Position numbers and translations under genes: made by a program
Shown: in pieces, positions 26,162 to 35,550 of the stretch
How the letters are laid out: each line of letters starts with the position of its first letter
How positions within the stretch are numbered: position 1 is the first letter of the stretch
The notes under the pieces: model-generated
What the model saw: the letters and a program-made list of their open reading frames with translations, nothing else
The model's database searches: none
Told to the model about the DNA's origin: nothing
Assembly (NCBI GenBank): GCA_019931245.1
Contig: JAINDL010000050.1
Span: 1 to 56,212, forward strand
Direction: 5' to 3'
From: Bryobacteraceae bacterium CoA2 C42
GTDB taxonomy: Bacteria; Acidobacteriota; Terriglobia; Bryobacterales; Bryobacteraceae
DNA: 56,212 nt

Positions 26162-27232
26162 TCAATAATCGTCTTCTTGCGGAGGGGAGAGGGGATCGGC
26201 CAGGGCGATGCTGGCGACCGATTGTTCGTAGAGGCGCAGTTTCCGGCTGAGGGTGCGGCGCGAGATGCCGAGCAGGCGGGAAGCGCGTTCCTGGTGCCCG
26301 CCGGTTTGGCGGAGGACGTGAAGGATGAGTTGCCGCTCCATGTTTTCGAGCATGGCACCGTGGGGAAGTGTCACATCGGGTTCGGCCGGGCTGGCGGAGG
26401 GAGACGAGTGGACGGCGGCATAGAGTCTTTTTAGGTCGCACTCGTCGAGTGGCAGTCGGGCATAAGCGTCCTGGATGGGTTCGGGCAGATCGAGGGTGCA
26501 GATCTCGTCGTTGTTGGTGAGCAGGATGCACTGCACGACGACGTTGCGAAGCTCGCGAACGTTGCCCGGCCAGGGGTAGGCCTCAAGTGCGCGCAGGGCA
26601 TCGGTCGTGAATTGCCGGCCCTTGGCATGCTGTTCGAGGAAGAGGCAGGCAAGAGGGGCAATGTCTTCAGTCCGTTCGCGGAGGGGCGGTACGGTGACGG
26701 AAACCTGGGCCAGCCGATGGTAGAGGTCTTCGCGGAATTTCCCGTCCTGGACGAGTCCGGCGAGGTCGCGGTTTGAGGCGGCGACGATGCGGACATCGAC
26801 ATCGACCTTTTTGGTGCCGCCGAGCCGGAAGAACGGCACGCCGTCGAGCACGCGCAGTAGCTTGGTTTGCAGGCGGAGGTCGAGGTCCCCGATTTCGTCG
26901 AGAAACAGAGTTCCGCCGTGAGCGAGTTCGAACAGGCCCGGTTTGGCGGTATCGGCGCCGCTGAAGGCGCCGCGCTCGTACCCGAATAGTTCGCTCTCGA
27001 TCAGTTGTTCGGGCAGCGCCGCGCAGTTCAGATCGACCCATGGTTTTTTCGCGCGAAGGGAGAAGTGATGAACGGCCCGGGCGGCCAGCTCTTTGCCGCT
27101 GCCACTTTCGCCGTGGATCAAAACGGCGAAAGTGCTCTTGGCGATGCGCTCCAGCTTGCCGAACAGATCCTTGATGGGACGGCTGCAAAGGACTGCCGAC
27201 ATGCCAAGGAAAGTGTGAGCGGGTGAAATCAT
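26162..27232 (-). CDS. Sigma-54-dependent transcriptional activator without a sensor domain
   Basis: The 356-residue protein begins directly with the AAA+ domain: Walker A GESGSGKE, a GAFSGA loop (GAFTGA in most relatives) that contacts sigma-54, Walker B TLFLDEIGDL, and a GNVRELRN arginine-finger region. The C-terminus has a Fis-type helix-turn-helix (ERASRLLGISRRTLSRKLRLY). No receiver, GAF or PAS domain precedes it, so it resembles PspF- or HrpR-like activators controlled by another protein. ATG 27232 or 27202 could be the start. It precedes a PilZ gene by 10 bases. Confidence 0.9.
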   Translation of the reverse strand: MISPAHTFLGMSAVLCSRPIKDLFGKLERIAKSTFAVLIHGESGSGKELAARAVHHFSLRAKKPWVDLNCAALPEQLIESELFGYERGAFSGADTAKPGLFELAHGGTLFLDEIGDLDLRLQTKLLRVLDGVPFFRLGGTKKVDVDVRIVAASNRDLAGLVQDGKFREDLYHRLAQVSVTVPPLRERTEDIAPLACLFLEQHAKGRQFTTDALRALEAYPWPGNVRELRNVVVQCILLTNNDEICTLDLPEPIQDAYARLPLDECDLKRLYAAVHSSPSASPAEPDVTLPHGAMLENMERQLILHVLRQTGGHQERASRLLGISRRTLSRKLRLYEQSVASIALADPLSPPQEDDY

Positions 27233-27470
27233 GTCGGGACTACCCTATTTTGCGGGGAGCGCCGGTTCTGCGGAAGTGGCCGATCTCCGGGGTCGCTGCT
27301 CCAAATCACCTTAGCCCTATTCGGAGTCGTGTACTGAGTCGGAGGGGGATGCGGTACTTTCCGTAGGGGTTAAGTGTTGCATGGAATGATGCCGTAGCTC
27401 TATTGGAATTTTCTCGACATACCGATAGAACTGTAGAAGAAAAGTTTCATCGAGCCCTGTTGCACGAATC
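27233..27470. other. Divergent intergenic region of the sigma-54 activator and HD-GYP genes
   Basis: This 238-base spacer is AT-richer than its surroundings and must hold the promoters of both divergent genes. I looked for a TGGC-N9-TGC sigma-54 box and a sigma-70 pair and saw no convincing match. Confidence 0.5.
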
Positions 27471-29927
27471 ATGAAAAGCACCTCTAACAATGAATTTTCG
27501 ACAACGGTTTTCCTGCATGCGACGACGGTTTTGGGAATAGCGGCATTAGGGCTGGGTCTGTTTCCTTACGTTTCCACCGATGTTTGGAAGTTTGTGTGTC
27601 ATCTGAGTCTGGCTGTTTTGTCGGCCTGCTTTCGCATCAGCCTGCCGACGATTACCGGCACCCTGACAATCAACTTTCTGTTCATCCTGATCGGGGTTGC
27701 CGAGTTCAGTTTGAGCGAGGTTCTGGTGATCGCGACAGCGATGACGGGGCTGCAGTGCGTTCTGGCGCAGGACCGCCGTCCGACGACAAGCAAAATCCTG
27801 TTTAATGTTGCGGTCGTGGCGCTGGCGACAACGGGAACCTACCTGGTGTACTGGGACCCGCGTTTCGCGCAGGCGGGTATACCGGTGGCGGTGAGGCAGG
27901 TGACGGCCGCCTTTGTGCTGTATGTGATGACGACTTTTCCGATTTCGATAGCGATTGCCCTAACCGAGCGGCGGTCGATCGTGCGTACTTGGCGGGAGTG
28001 CAGCTTGTGGACGGGTCCGTACTACCTGGCTGGCGCGGCGGTCGTGATTCTGCTGAGCGCCACGACCAGGATGCTGGGGTGGCAGATGGTGTTGTTTGTG
28101 ATGCCGGTGGCTTATCTGATCACGCGTTCGTATCAGTTGTACGCGGGGCGGATTGAGGACGGACTCAAGCACATGCAACAGATGGCGGATCTTCACCTGC
28201 GTACGATTGAGTCGCTCGCTTTGGCGATTGAGGCCAAGGATACGACCACGCATGATCATCTGCAACGCGTGCAGGTGTATGCCATTGAGATTGCAAAGAG
28301 GCTGGATCTGCCGGAAGAGCAGATTGAGGCGCTACGGGCGGCGGCGTTGCTGCACGATATCGGGAAACTGGCGGTTCCCGAGCACATTATTTCAAAGCCG
28401 GGCCGGTTGACGCCGGAAGAGTTCGAGAAGATGAAGGTTCACCCGATCGTGGGCGCGGAGATTATTGAGCAGGCGCGTTTCCCTTATCCGGTGGCGCCCA
28501 TTGTGCGATCGCACCATGAGCGTTGGGATGGTGAGGGGTACCCGGATGGTCTGGCCGGCGAGGCGATTCCGATTGGGGCGCGGATTCTTTCGGTGGTGGA
28601 CTGCTTTGATGCGCTTTCGCAGGACCGGCAGTACCGGCGTGGGCTGCCGGTCTCTGAGGCGCTGGCGATGATCGCGCAAGACGCGGGCCGGTCGTTTGAT
28701 CCTGAAATTGTCCGGATTCTGGCCGAGAACTACCTCGAACTGGAGGAGATGGCGCGGCTTCGCTTGCCGGCCCGGACTCGTTTGTCGACGGAGGTCCGGG
28801 TAGAACGGGGCCTGGGGCCGGCGGCGGGTTACGAGCGGGAGAACCAGGAGACGCGCCCGATCGGGGAGGCGCGCGGCCCGTTTGATTTGCTGCAGTCGGT
28901 CGCATCGGCGCGGCAGGAGGTGGAGTCGTTGGTTGAGTTGTCGGAGGACCTGGCGAGTTCGCTCAGTTTGAGTGAGAAGCTGGGAATGATGGCCGAGCGT
29001 CTGGAGCGGATTGTGCCATACGACTCGATGGCGCTCTATGCGGTGCGGGACGGCAAACTGGTGTGTCAGTTTGTCACGGGCGCAAATTCCCGCCTGTTCC
29101 GTTCGCTCGAAATGCCTGTCGGGCAGGGGCTCAGCGGCTGGGTGGCCGAGAGCAAGCAGCCGATTCTGAATGGGAATCCCTCCGTTGAGCCGGGGTATCT
29201 GAAGGATCCTTCGAAGTTTTCGACCCTGCGCAGCGCCCTGGCGGTGCCGCTGCTCAACGACAAGCAGCGGGCGGTGGGCGTGCTGACGCTGTATGCCTCA
29301 GAACGGGACTTTTTCACGGGCGATCATCTCCGGGTGCTGCTGTCTCTTAGTGGCAAGCTGGCGCAATGCCTTGCCCATGCGAGGACTCAGGAGTTGGTCG
29401 AGACCGGCGCGACGACCGACTGCCAGACGATGCTACCGACCGCCCGAGGCCTGGTGGCGCAGATGAACGCCGAGATCGCCCGCTGCGAACGAACCGGTGG
29501 GGGCTTCGAGATTCTGGTCTGTGGTCTGAACGGGATTAACCAAGTTAGAGACCGTATCGGACATCTCGAAGCCAACCGGGTGGTGCAGCAGTTTTCGACT
29601 CTGCTCGAGGAGTGCCGGCGCACCGGGGAGCTGGTGGCCCGGATGGGAGAAGGCGAGTTTGCTCTGCTGCTCCCGGCGCGGTCGGCGCAAGGACTTGATG
29701 AGAAGATCCTGCAATTGCATGATTTTGCCTGGGAAGCAGGCCAAGTGTTGGCTGACGAGGCGATGCTGTCCGTGGCCGTTGGTACGGCCGCTTACCCGGT
29801 CGATGGGCAGGAGGCCGAGCGGTTGTTGGCGATGGCCGACGAGCGGATGAACTTGGAGAAAGCAGCGACGAAGCTATCCTTGCCGGGCCGGCCTGCCAGG
29901 CGACTGGTCGCTTCCCCCCTGACGTAG
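27471..29927 (+). CDS. Membrane HD-GYP phosphodiesterase with GAF and degenerate GGDEF
   Basis: The 818-residue protein has about six membrane helices (1-225), then an HD-GYP domain (about 235-400) with LLHDIGKLAVP and HHERWDGEGYPDGL, then a GAF domain (about 480-640), then a GGDEF-like domain (about 655-800) whose signature reads GEGEF (near 725). HD-GYP domains hydrolyse c-di-GMP to pGpG or GMP. The altered GGDEF lacks the Gly-Gly pair, so cyclase activity is doubtful. This N-to-C order, with the degradation domain before the cyclase-like one, is uncommon. It lies opposite the sigma-54 activator and PilZ genes. Confidence 0.9.
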   Translation: MKSTSNNEFSTTVFLHATTVLGIAALGLGLFPYVSTDVWKFVCHLSLAVLSACFRISLPTITGTLTINFLFILIGVAEFSLSEVLVIATAMTGLQCVLAQDRRPTTSKILFNVAVVALATTGTYLVYWDPRFAQAGIPVAVRQVTAAFVLYVMTTFPISIAIALTERRSIVRTWRECSLWTGPYYLAGAAVVILLSATTRMLGWQMVLFVMPVAYLITRSYQLYAGRIEDGLKHMQQMADLHLRTIESLALAIEAKDTTTHDHLQRVQVYAIEIAKRLDLPEEQIEALRAAALLHDIGKLAVPEHIISKPGRLTPEEFEKMKVHPIVGAEIIEQARFPYPVAPIVRSHHERWDGEGYPDGLAGEAIPIGARILSVVDCFDALSQDRQYRRGLPVSEALAMIAQDAGRSFDPEIVRILAENYLELEEMARLRLPARTRLSTEVRVERGLGPAAGYERENQETRPIGEARGPFDLLQSVASARQEVESLVELSEDLASSLSLSEKLGMMAERLERIVPYDSMALYAVRDGKLVCQFVTGANSRLFRSLEMPVGQGLSGWVAESKQPILNGNPSVEPGYLKDPSKFSTLRSALAVPLLNDKQRAVGVLTLYASERDFFTGDHLRVLLSLSGKLAQCLAHARTQELVETGATTDCQTMLPTARGLVAQMNAEIARCERTGGGFEILVCGLNGINQVRDRIGHLEANRVVQQFSTLLEECRRTGELVARMGEGEFALLLPARSAQGLDEKILQLHDFAWEAGQVLADEAMLSVAVGTAAYPVDGQEAERLLAMADERMNLEKAATKLSLPGRPARRLVASPLT

Positions 29928-30051
29928 CAGGTCCGAATGGGAGACGCCGTCGGGCAGAATAGCGGTAGGGATCTGTCTCGCCTCGAGTGCGCGGCTGGTC
30001 GCGGCGGCCGGAAAGGGGGCCTCGTCCGGGGTGGATTGTTTCGGGGGTTGG

Positions 30052-30372
30052 ATGCTGGTGGATAGAAGACGGAGGCCCGGTGAGGATTTTTGGCTGCGCT
30101 GGGCAGGCTGGGCGGAGGGCCTCTCCTTCCTGCTGCTGCTGGGCGTGGCGATGCCGCTCAAGTATCTGGCGGGCCGGCCGGAGGCGGTGCGAGTGGTAGG
30201 CGCGGCGCACGGCGGTCTGTTTGTCATCTACATAGTGCTAGTGCTGCTCGCGGCGCGCCGGGACGCCTGGCCGGCCCGGCGGGTGGGCGAGGCGTTTGCC
30301 GCCGCATTCCTGCCGTTTGGTCCGTTCTGGTTTGACGCCCGGCTGCGCCGCGAACTCAATCGAGACGCTTGA
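30052..30372 (+). CDS. DUF3817-family small membrane protein
   Basis: The 106-residue product has two to three membrane helices (LSFLLLLGVAMPLKYL, AHGGLFVIYIVLVLLAA, and a C-terminal FLPFGPFWFD), matching the DUF3817 pattern. An upstream in-frame GTG at 30031 would add seven residues. Function is unknown. Its 3' end overlaps the convergent gene by 17 bases. This gene marks the start of a block where C rather than G dominates the plus strand. Confidence 0.8.
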   Translation: MLVDRRRRPGEDFWLRWAGWAEGLSFLLLLGVAMPLKYLAGRPEAVRVVGAAHGGLFVIYIVLVLLAARRDAWPARRVGEAFAAAFLPFGPFWFDARLRRELNRDA

Positions 30373-30745
30373 GGAGTTCGAACTCGCCGATCCGGAGGCG
30401 CGTTGCCGACAACCATAGCAATCCGCCCAGATTCGTCTCTTCGCCCGCCCGAAAGCGCCCGCCGACCTTGGGGGCCGTCGCCACCGCGACGACGAACTCG
30501 TCCGCCGCTGTGATCCGGTAAGAGCCCGTCACCGTTTGCGGCTCGCCCACGCGGCGGACCTCGTCGAGCCGGAAGGTGCCGTCCTTGCCGAGGATAAACT
30601 CCAGCCGCGCCGCGTTGCGGCCCTGCTGCCGCCCGGTGGGCTGCCGTGCCGTCCACCGTCCGGCCAGTTGGCGCTCCTCGCGTTCCTGCGCGCAGACGGG
30701 CATCGCCAGCAGCAGAAGAAACGCGCGGCGGCCGAGAGGGTCCAT
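30356..30745 (-). CDS. Small secreted protein of unknown function
   Basis: The 129-residue product has a short signal peptide (RRAFLLLLAMPVCAQ) and about 110 residues of beta-rich sequence (GRWTARQPTG, ARLEFILGKDGTFRLDE, TVTGSYRITAADEF) like a small lipocalin-like or DUF-type beta-barrel. The signal-peptide ATG at 30745 is chosen over the longer frame from 30793. It is tail to tail with the DUF3817 gene and divergent from the ABC exporter. Confidence 0.65.
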   Translation of the reverse strand: MDPLGRRAFLLLLAMPVCAQEREERQLAGRWTARQPTGRQQGRNAARLEFILGKDGTFRLDEVRRVGEPQTVTGSYRITAADEFVVAVATAPKVGGRFRAGEETNLGGLLWLSATRLRIGEFELLKRLD

Positions 30746-30787
30746 AACCCGATTCTCCCGCGCCAAACCGCTAAACTCAAGAAGTTT

Positions 30788-32611
30788 ATGCACCCACCAC
30801 CTCCGGCTTCTTTGACGCCTTGGCGCGAACGGCTGCGGGCTTTGCGCAACATTCCTCCGCTCGCGGCGATGGTCTGGGAGACCTCGCCTGCCCTGGCTGC
30901 GGCCAGCCTCGGTCTCCGTCTGCTCGCCTCCTGCCAGCCCGTGGCCATGCTTTGGGTCGCGAAGCTAATTGTCGATCGCGTGGTTGCCGCCGTCGTGGCG
31001 CAGACTGCTGTTCCCGGTGATCTCTGGCCGCTGGTGGCACTGGAACTCGCTTTGGCTGTGGCGGGCGACCTGCTGCTGCGTGCGGTGAATCTGGGCGAAT
31101 CGCTGCTTGGCGACCGGTTTTCCAATCACGTCTCGCTGCGGCTGATGCGCCATGCCGGCAAGCTGGAGCTCGCCCACTTTGAGGACCCGGTTTTTTACGA
31201 CAAGCTGGAGCGCGCCCGCAAACAGACGACCTCCCGGCTGAGTATGCTGACGCAGTTGGCTGGGCTGGCCCAGGGCGCTATCACGCTGCTGTCGGTGTCG
31301 CTGGTGGTGGCCGCCTTTTCCGGTTGGTTACTGGTCCTGCTGGTGGCGGCGCTGCTGCCGGTCTTCTGGGGCGAAACCCGCTTTGCGATGCTGGCCTATT
31401 CGCTGCTGTACCGCTGGACTCCCGAGCGGCGTGAACTGGATTACCTTCGCATGCTGGGCGCCTCGCTGAACACCGCCAAGGAGGTGAAGATCTTCGGTCT
31501 CGGGGACTTCCTGCTCGAGCGCTCGCAGGACCTGTTTGAGCGCTACTTTACCGAACACCGGCGCCTGGCGATTCGCAAGGCGATCACCGGCTCACTGCTG
31601 CACCTGCTGCCGACTTGCGGCTACTACGGCGCCTACGCCTACATCCTGCACCAGACCATTGGCGGCGCCCTTTCGGTGGGTGACCTGACCTTTCTGGCGG
31701 GCGCCTTCCTCCGCTCCCGGTCCACGATGGAAGGCGTCTTTGCGGGCCTCGCCAACGTCTCCGAGCAGGCGCTCTACATCCAGGACCTGTTTGATTTTTT
31801 CGCCACCGAATCGCGCCTCGAAAACCGTCCGCACGCCCTGCCGGCCCCGCGGCCCATCCGCGATGGTTTTGAGTTTCGCCGCGTCAGCTTTGTCTATCCC
31901 GGTCGTCCGCAGCCTGTACTGAACGAGGTCAGCTTCCGGCTCGAGACCGGCCAGAAGATTGCGCTCATTGGCGAGAACGGCGCCGGCAAAACCACTATTG
32001 TCAAGTTACTTGCCCGGCTGTACGACCCCACGGGCGGGCAGGTCCTGCTCGACGGCGTCGATCTGCGGGAGTACGACGCCACCTCTCTTCGCCGCGAAAT
32101 TGGTGTTATCTTTCAGGACTATGTCCGCTTTGATATGCTGGCGCGGGAGAACATCGGCGTTGGCCTCGTGGACCACCTGGCCGACATGGACCGCATCCGC
32201 GGGGCCGCCGAAAAGTCGCTGGCCGACAGCGTGATCGCGGGCTTGCCGCTTGGTTATGAGCAGATGCTCGGCCGTCGCTTTAGTGGGGGCAGCGACCTGT
32301 CGGCCGGCCAATGGCAGAAGATTGCTCTTGGCCGCGCGTACCTGCGCGACGCCCAACTCGTCATCCTGGATGAACCCACGGCCAGTCTCGATGCGCGGGC
32401 CGAGTTTGCCGTCTACGAACGCTTCGCCGAATTGACCCGCGACAAGATGGCGGTTCTCATCAGCCACCGATTCTCCACCGTCCGCATGGCGGACCGGATT
32501 CTCGTGCTGGACAGCGGGCGGATTGTCGAACAGGGTGCCCATGCCGAACTGGTTGCGCTCGGAGGCCGCTACGCCGAACTGTTCGCGCTCCAGGCGGCGG
32601 GATACCGCTAG
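30788..32611 (+). CDS. ABC exporter, fused membrane and ATPase domains
   Basis: The 607-residue half-transporter has an N-terminal six-helix export domain (about 20-330) and an ATPase domain with Walker A GENGAGKTT near residue 394, signature LSAGQ near 504, Walker B LVILDEPTASLD near 527 and H-loop SHRFS near 558. The signature context GQWQKIALGRAYLRDA is found in peptide- and lipid-type exporters. It works as a homodimer. The ATG at 30788 avoids a run into the opposite gene. A decayed copy of its 3' end follows at 32652. Confidence 0.93.
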   Translation: MHPPPPASLTPWRERLRALRNIPPLAAMVWETSPALAAASLGLRLLASCQPVAMLWVAKLIVDRVVAAVVAQTAVPGDLWPLVALELALAVAGDLLLRAVNLGESLLGDRFSNHVSLRLMRHAGKLELAHFEDPVFYDKLERARKQTTSRLSMLTQLAGLAQGAITLLSVSLVVAAFSGWLLVLLVAALLPVFWGETRFAMLAYSLLYRWTPERRELDYLRMLGASLNTAKEVKIFGLGDFLLERSQDLFERYFTEHRRLAIRKAITGSLLHLLPTCGYYGAYAYILHQTIGGALSVGDLTFLAGAFLRSRSTMEGVFAGLANVSEQALYIQDLFDFFATESRLENRPHALPAPRPIRDGFEFRRVSFVYPGRPQPVLNEVSFRLETGQKIALIGENGAGKTTIVKLLARLYDPTGGQVLLDGVDLREYDATSLRREIGVIFQDYVRFDMLARENIGVGLVDHLADMDRIRGAAEKSLADSVIAGLPLGYEQMLGRRFSGGSDLSAGQWQKIALGRAYLRDAQLVILDEPTASLDARAEFAVYERFAELTRDKMAVLISHRFSTVRMADRILVLDSGRIVEQGAHAELVALGGRYAELFALQAAGYR

Positions 32612-32651
32612 TCTGGAGCCGGAAGGCCGTTCGCCCGGCCCCGGTTGGTGG

Positions 32652-32783
32652 GCGGTTCTCCTCCGTCACCCATCTTCGCCCGCGCGCCCGGCGGGCCGGA
32701 TTCTCGCAGTGAACGGCGGCCGGATCGTTGAACAGGGCGCCCATGCTGAACTTTTCCCGCTTGAGGCGGCGGGATACCGCTAA
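32652..32783 (+). pseudogene. Truncated duplicate of an ABC-exporter 3' end
   Basis: About 130 bases match the last 130-odd bases of the intact exporter gene just upstream. The shared peptide reads RI...GGRIVEQGAHAELF...EAAGYR-stop, with an internal deletion that removed about 14 codons present in the parent. It is either a partial tandem duplication or the remnant of a second paralogous exporter destroyed by the IS insertions that begin a few bases later. Confidence 0.75.
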
Positions 32784-32799
32784 GTCCAATATTGTTCAT

Positions 32800-33875
32800 T
32801 TAACGGTTTTTGATCCGAATCAGCGGCACGTGTCGCTGCGTGGGGTGTCGTTTGCGGCGCCGCAACGGGTAGGTGCTCATTTTCCGCTCGACGCCGCGCG
32901 GGTTGATCCGGTGGCGGCTCGACACGCACCGTTCCGGTAAGGTCTCGCCCAGGATGGCCTTATGAAAGGTTTTTCTCAGCCGAGGGGGGAATAGCGGCAG
33001 AGCGCGCCATGCGGCGATGGACAACGCGAATGGAGTGAGGCGAAAGACAGCCGATCCGGATCCTCGCCGGCTTCGAGCGCCGCTTCGTGCAGCAACCCGC
33101 GTACCGCAAGATGCGCCATCCGCAAACCAGAGAACTCCTGCTTGACCAATTCCGGCGTCTTGCTCCGCAATACGATCTGCGCCCCGCGTCGATGGGTCTT
33201 GAGTTCATCGAACGCCGTTCCGATCTCCGAGCGTTGGTGGTACAAAGCCGCCAATTCTTTGGCCGGAGCTTGTGTGTGGTCGAGGATGGTAGTGATCAGG
33301 CGATAAACCGGCTTGGCGCCGGGCAGGTTGCCCAGGTGATAATCGATCACCCGCACCACCACGGCGTTTCGCTCCCGGCGTCTGTCCGATGTCGACGGGT
33401 CGATTCGGCTGAGATAGGAGCCGTCCGGCAAGTGCTGGTCTGGATGGAGAATGGAGTTGTTCCGGGTTCTCGAGCGCAGGTCCGCGCCAGTACTTGCCGC
33501 CGCCTTCCCAAGCTGATGACTTGGAGATAAGCGGTCGGCCAAGCCGAGCATGCGTTTGCTCCCCGCGAGGGCTGAGGGCTGGAATGACTGCTTCGGCCAG
33601 CTTCCATTCATCGACGCTGTAGCGGTCCATGCGGGCGGCCCTCAGCACGGGAGTGCCATTTTCGAGCCAGGCCACGAAACGGATCTGGGGAAAGGCGGTG
33701 GCGCCGCGACTGGCGCCCGGCCGGCCGAAGGCTTCTGCGGCTTCCCTTGAGACCGACGACACGCCCCTGCCGGTACAGGCGCCTTTGGTTTCCGACTGGG
33801 CGATCGGGGCCACGACCGCCTCATACAGCCTCTGGAGCGGCTCTGCGCCCAAGCCGCTGCGCGCTTGCGAAATGC
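32800..33875 (-). pseudogene. IS4-family transposase remnant (left copy)
   Basis: Read from right to left, fragments in three frames reconstruct an IS4-type DDE transposase. They include LGAEPLQRLYEAVVAPIAQ, AEAFGRPGASRG and FPQIRFVAWLENG, then LPDGSYLSRI, VVVRVIDYHL, the YREK-like YHQRSEIGTAFDELK, and finally RCVSSRHRINPRGVERKMS near the end. The N-terminus is cut off at about 33875, where an IS701 fragment begins. Frameshifts include one at a run of six C (complement of 32983-32990). The element abuts the exporter remnant at its 3' side. It cannot be active. Confidence 0.85.
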
Positions 33876-34971
33876 CCGACTCACCAGTCCCTGCACCACG
33901 TTGTCGCCGTAGCGCCCTGGAACGACCAACTCCTCCTCCAAGCCGTCCGCCAGTACGTGCTCCCACAGATGACTGGCCGTGCTCCCATGGCTGCCTGGGT
34001 CGTCGACGATACCGGCTTGCCGAAGAAAGACAAACACTCCGTCGGCGTCGCGCGGCAATCCTGCGGACCAATCGGCAAACAGGACAACTGCCAGGTGGCC
34101 GTCAGCCTGTCAGTCAGCACCAACGCAGCCAGCCTTCCGGTCGCCTACGAACTCTACCTGCCAGAAACCTGTAGCGAGGACCCGGAGCGCCGTCGGAAGG
34201 CCGGGGTACCGGACGAGGTCGTCTTCCGCACCAAACCGCTCATCGCCGCCGAACCGATGCAGCGGGCAGTCGTCGATGCGGCTTACGGCAACGACACCAA
34301 GCTCCGCAAGGCCCCGCTAAACATGGGAGCTGGATATGGGACTGGAATACGTGGTGGGCATTCAGCCGATGCTGTCCATATGGCCTGCGGGACAGGAACC
34401 CCTGCCGCCGAAGCTTCGCCAGCGCGCGCCTCACCACCAACCGGTTCTCGCCCAGGATCTTGCGTTGGGTCTCCCCCCACGGCTTGGAAGATGATCTTTT
34501 GGCGCAAGGGCACAAAAGATAAGCTCGAGTCCCGTTTTGCGGCGGTGCGGGCCAGGCCGGCGAACCGGGATTTCGAACGCCGCGAACCGTTGCCGGAGCA
34601 AGGGCTCCTGATCGAATGGCCCCCAAACGAATGGCACAAAAACGAGGCGCAGCCGACGAAGTACTGGTGGGGGAACCTTGCGGCGGACACGAGTGTGACG
34701 ACCCCAAGTGGCGACGGCCAAGCGCCGATGGATCATCGAGCGTGACCACGAAGATCTGAAACAGGAGCTTGGCCTGGGGCACTATAAGGGGCGCGGGTGG
34801 CGGGGATTCCATCATCACGCCACACGCTGCATTGCCGCTTACGGCTTCTTGCTCGCGGAACGGAGCCGTTTTCCCCCTCGGCCCGCGCTGGACCGCTCCA
34901 ACTTGCCCTACCCGAAGTTTCACCCAACGGGAAGCCGCGCGGGCGGGCACAACGCCATAACCCGCTTACCC
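33876..34971 (+). pseudogene. IS701-family transposase remnant
   Basis: Plus-strand fragments match IS701-type transposases: HQSLHHVVAVAPWND, WVVDDTGLPKKDKHSVGVARQ, GKQDNCQVAVSLSV, VDAAYGNDTKLRKA, PTKYWW, ERDHEDLKQELGLGHYKGRG and WRGFHHHATRCIAAYGF. At least three frame changes (near 34330, 34470 and 34710) break it. Both ends are replaced by inverted IS4-type fragments. The first catalytic Asp motif VVDDTG and the YREK-like ERDHEDLKQE region remain recognisable. Confidence 0.88.
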
Positions 34972-35395
34972 GACCGACCGCACTCGATGCGCTCAAGATC
35001 TAACTGCGCGGGGTCCAGATCGTGTTGCGGAGTGACGACACCGGAATTAGTCAAGCAGGAGTTCTACGGATTGTTGATGGCGCATTTCGCGGTACGCGCG
35101 ATGATGCAGGAAGCAGCGCTTCAAGCAGACGAGGACCCGGGCCGGCTGTCCTGCGCCTCACTCGGTTTGCGTTGCCCCACGCCGCATGGCACGCTCTGCC
35201 GTTATCCCCCGTCGACTGAGAAAACCCTTCTTGAGGCAATCCTGGCGGAAATTCTCTAAGTAAAGATGCGTGTCGAGTCGCGATAGGAGCAACCCGCGCG
35301 GTGTGAAACGAGACGGGAGCGACTATCGGTGGCACCCTCGCCAACGGCCTCCAACGCAGCGTATGGCGCCACCCAATCGGATCAGAATCTGTTCA
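34972..35395 (+). pseudogene. IS4-family transposase 3' remnant (right copy, inverted)
   Basis: This fragment holds only the C-terminal third of the same transposase family as the left copy, in opposite orientation. Recognisable parts, in changing frames, are TALDALK-stop-LRGVQIVLRS, TPELVKQEFYGLLMAHFAVRA, EAALQADEDPGRLS and VSSRDRSNPRGVKR near the end. It contains an in-frame TAA and several slips. It is not the missing half of the left copy, since both retain the C-terminal end. Confidence 0.82.
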
Positions 35396-35550
35396 CTGAA
35401 CAGCATTGGGCCTAGCCCGGGGCGAACTACCGTTCTCCCGGCCCCGGCTTCTCCCGAGCCGGCGGCGATGACCGGATGGCCGCGTTCGACGGCGGCCGGG
35501 GCCCGCCCGGACATGAAGTCGTAACCGCGGGCTGTTACAGTGAAGCAATC

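Noticed and set aside
27233-27470. Sigma-54 promoter next to the sigma-54 activator
   Set aside because: No GG-N10-GC pair with the proper flanks could be found on either strand by eye.
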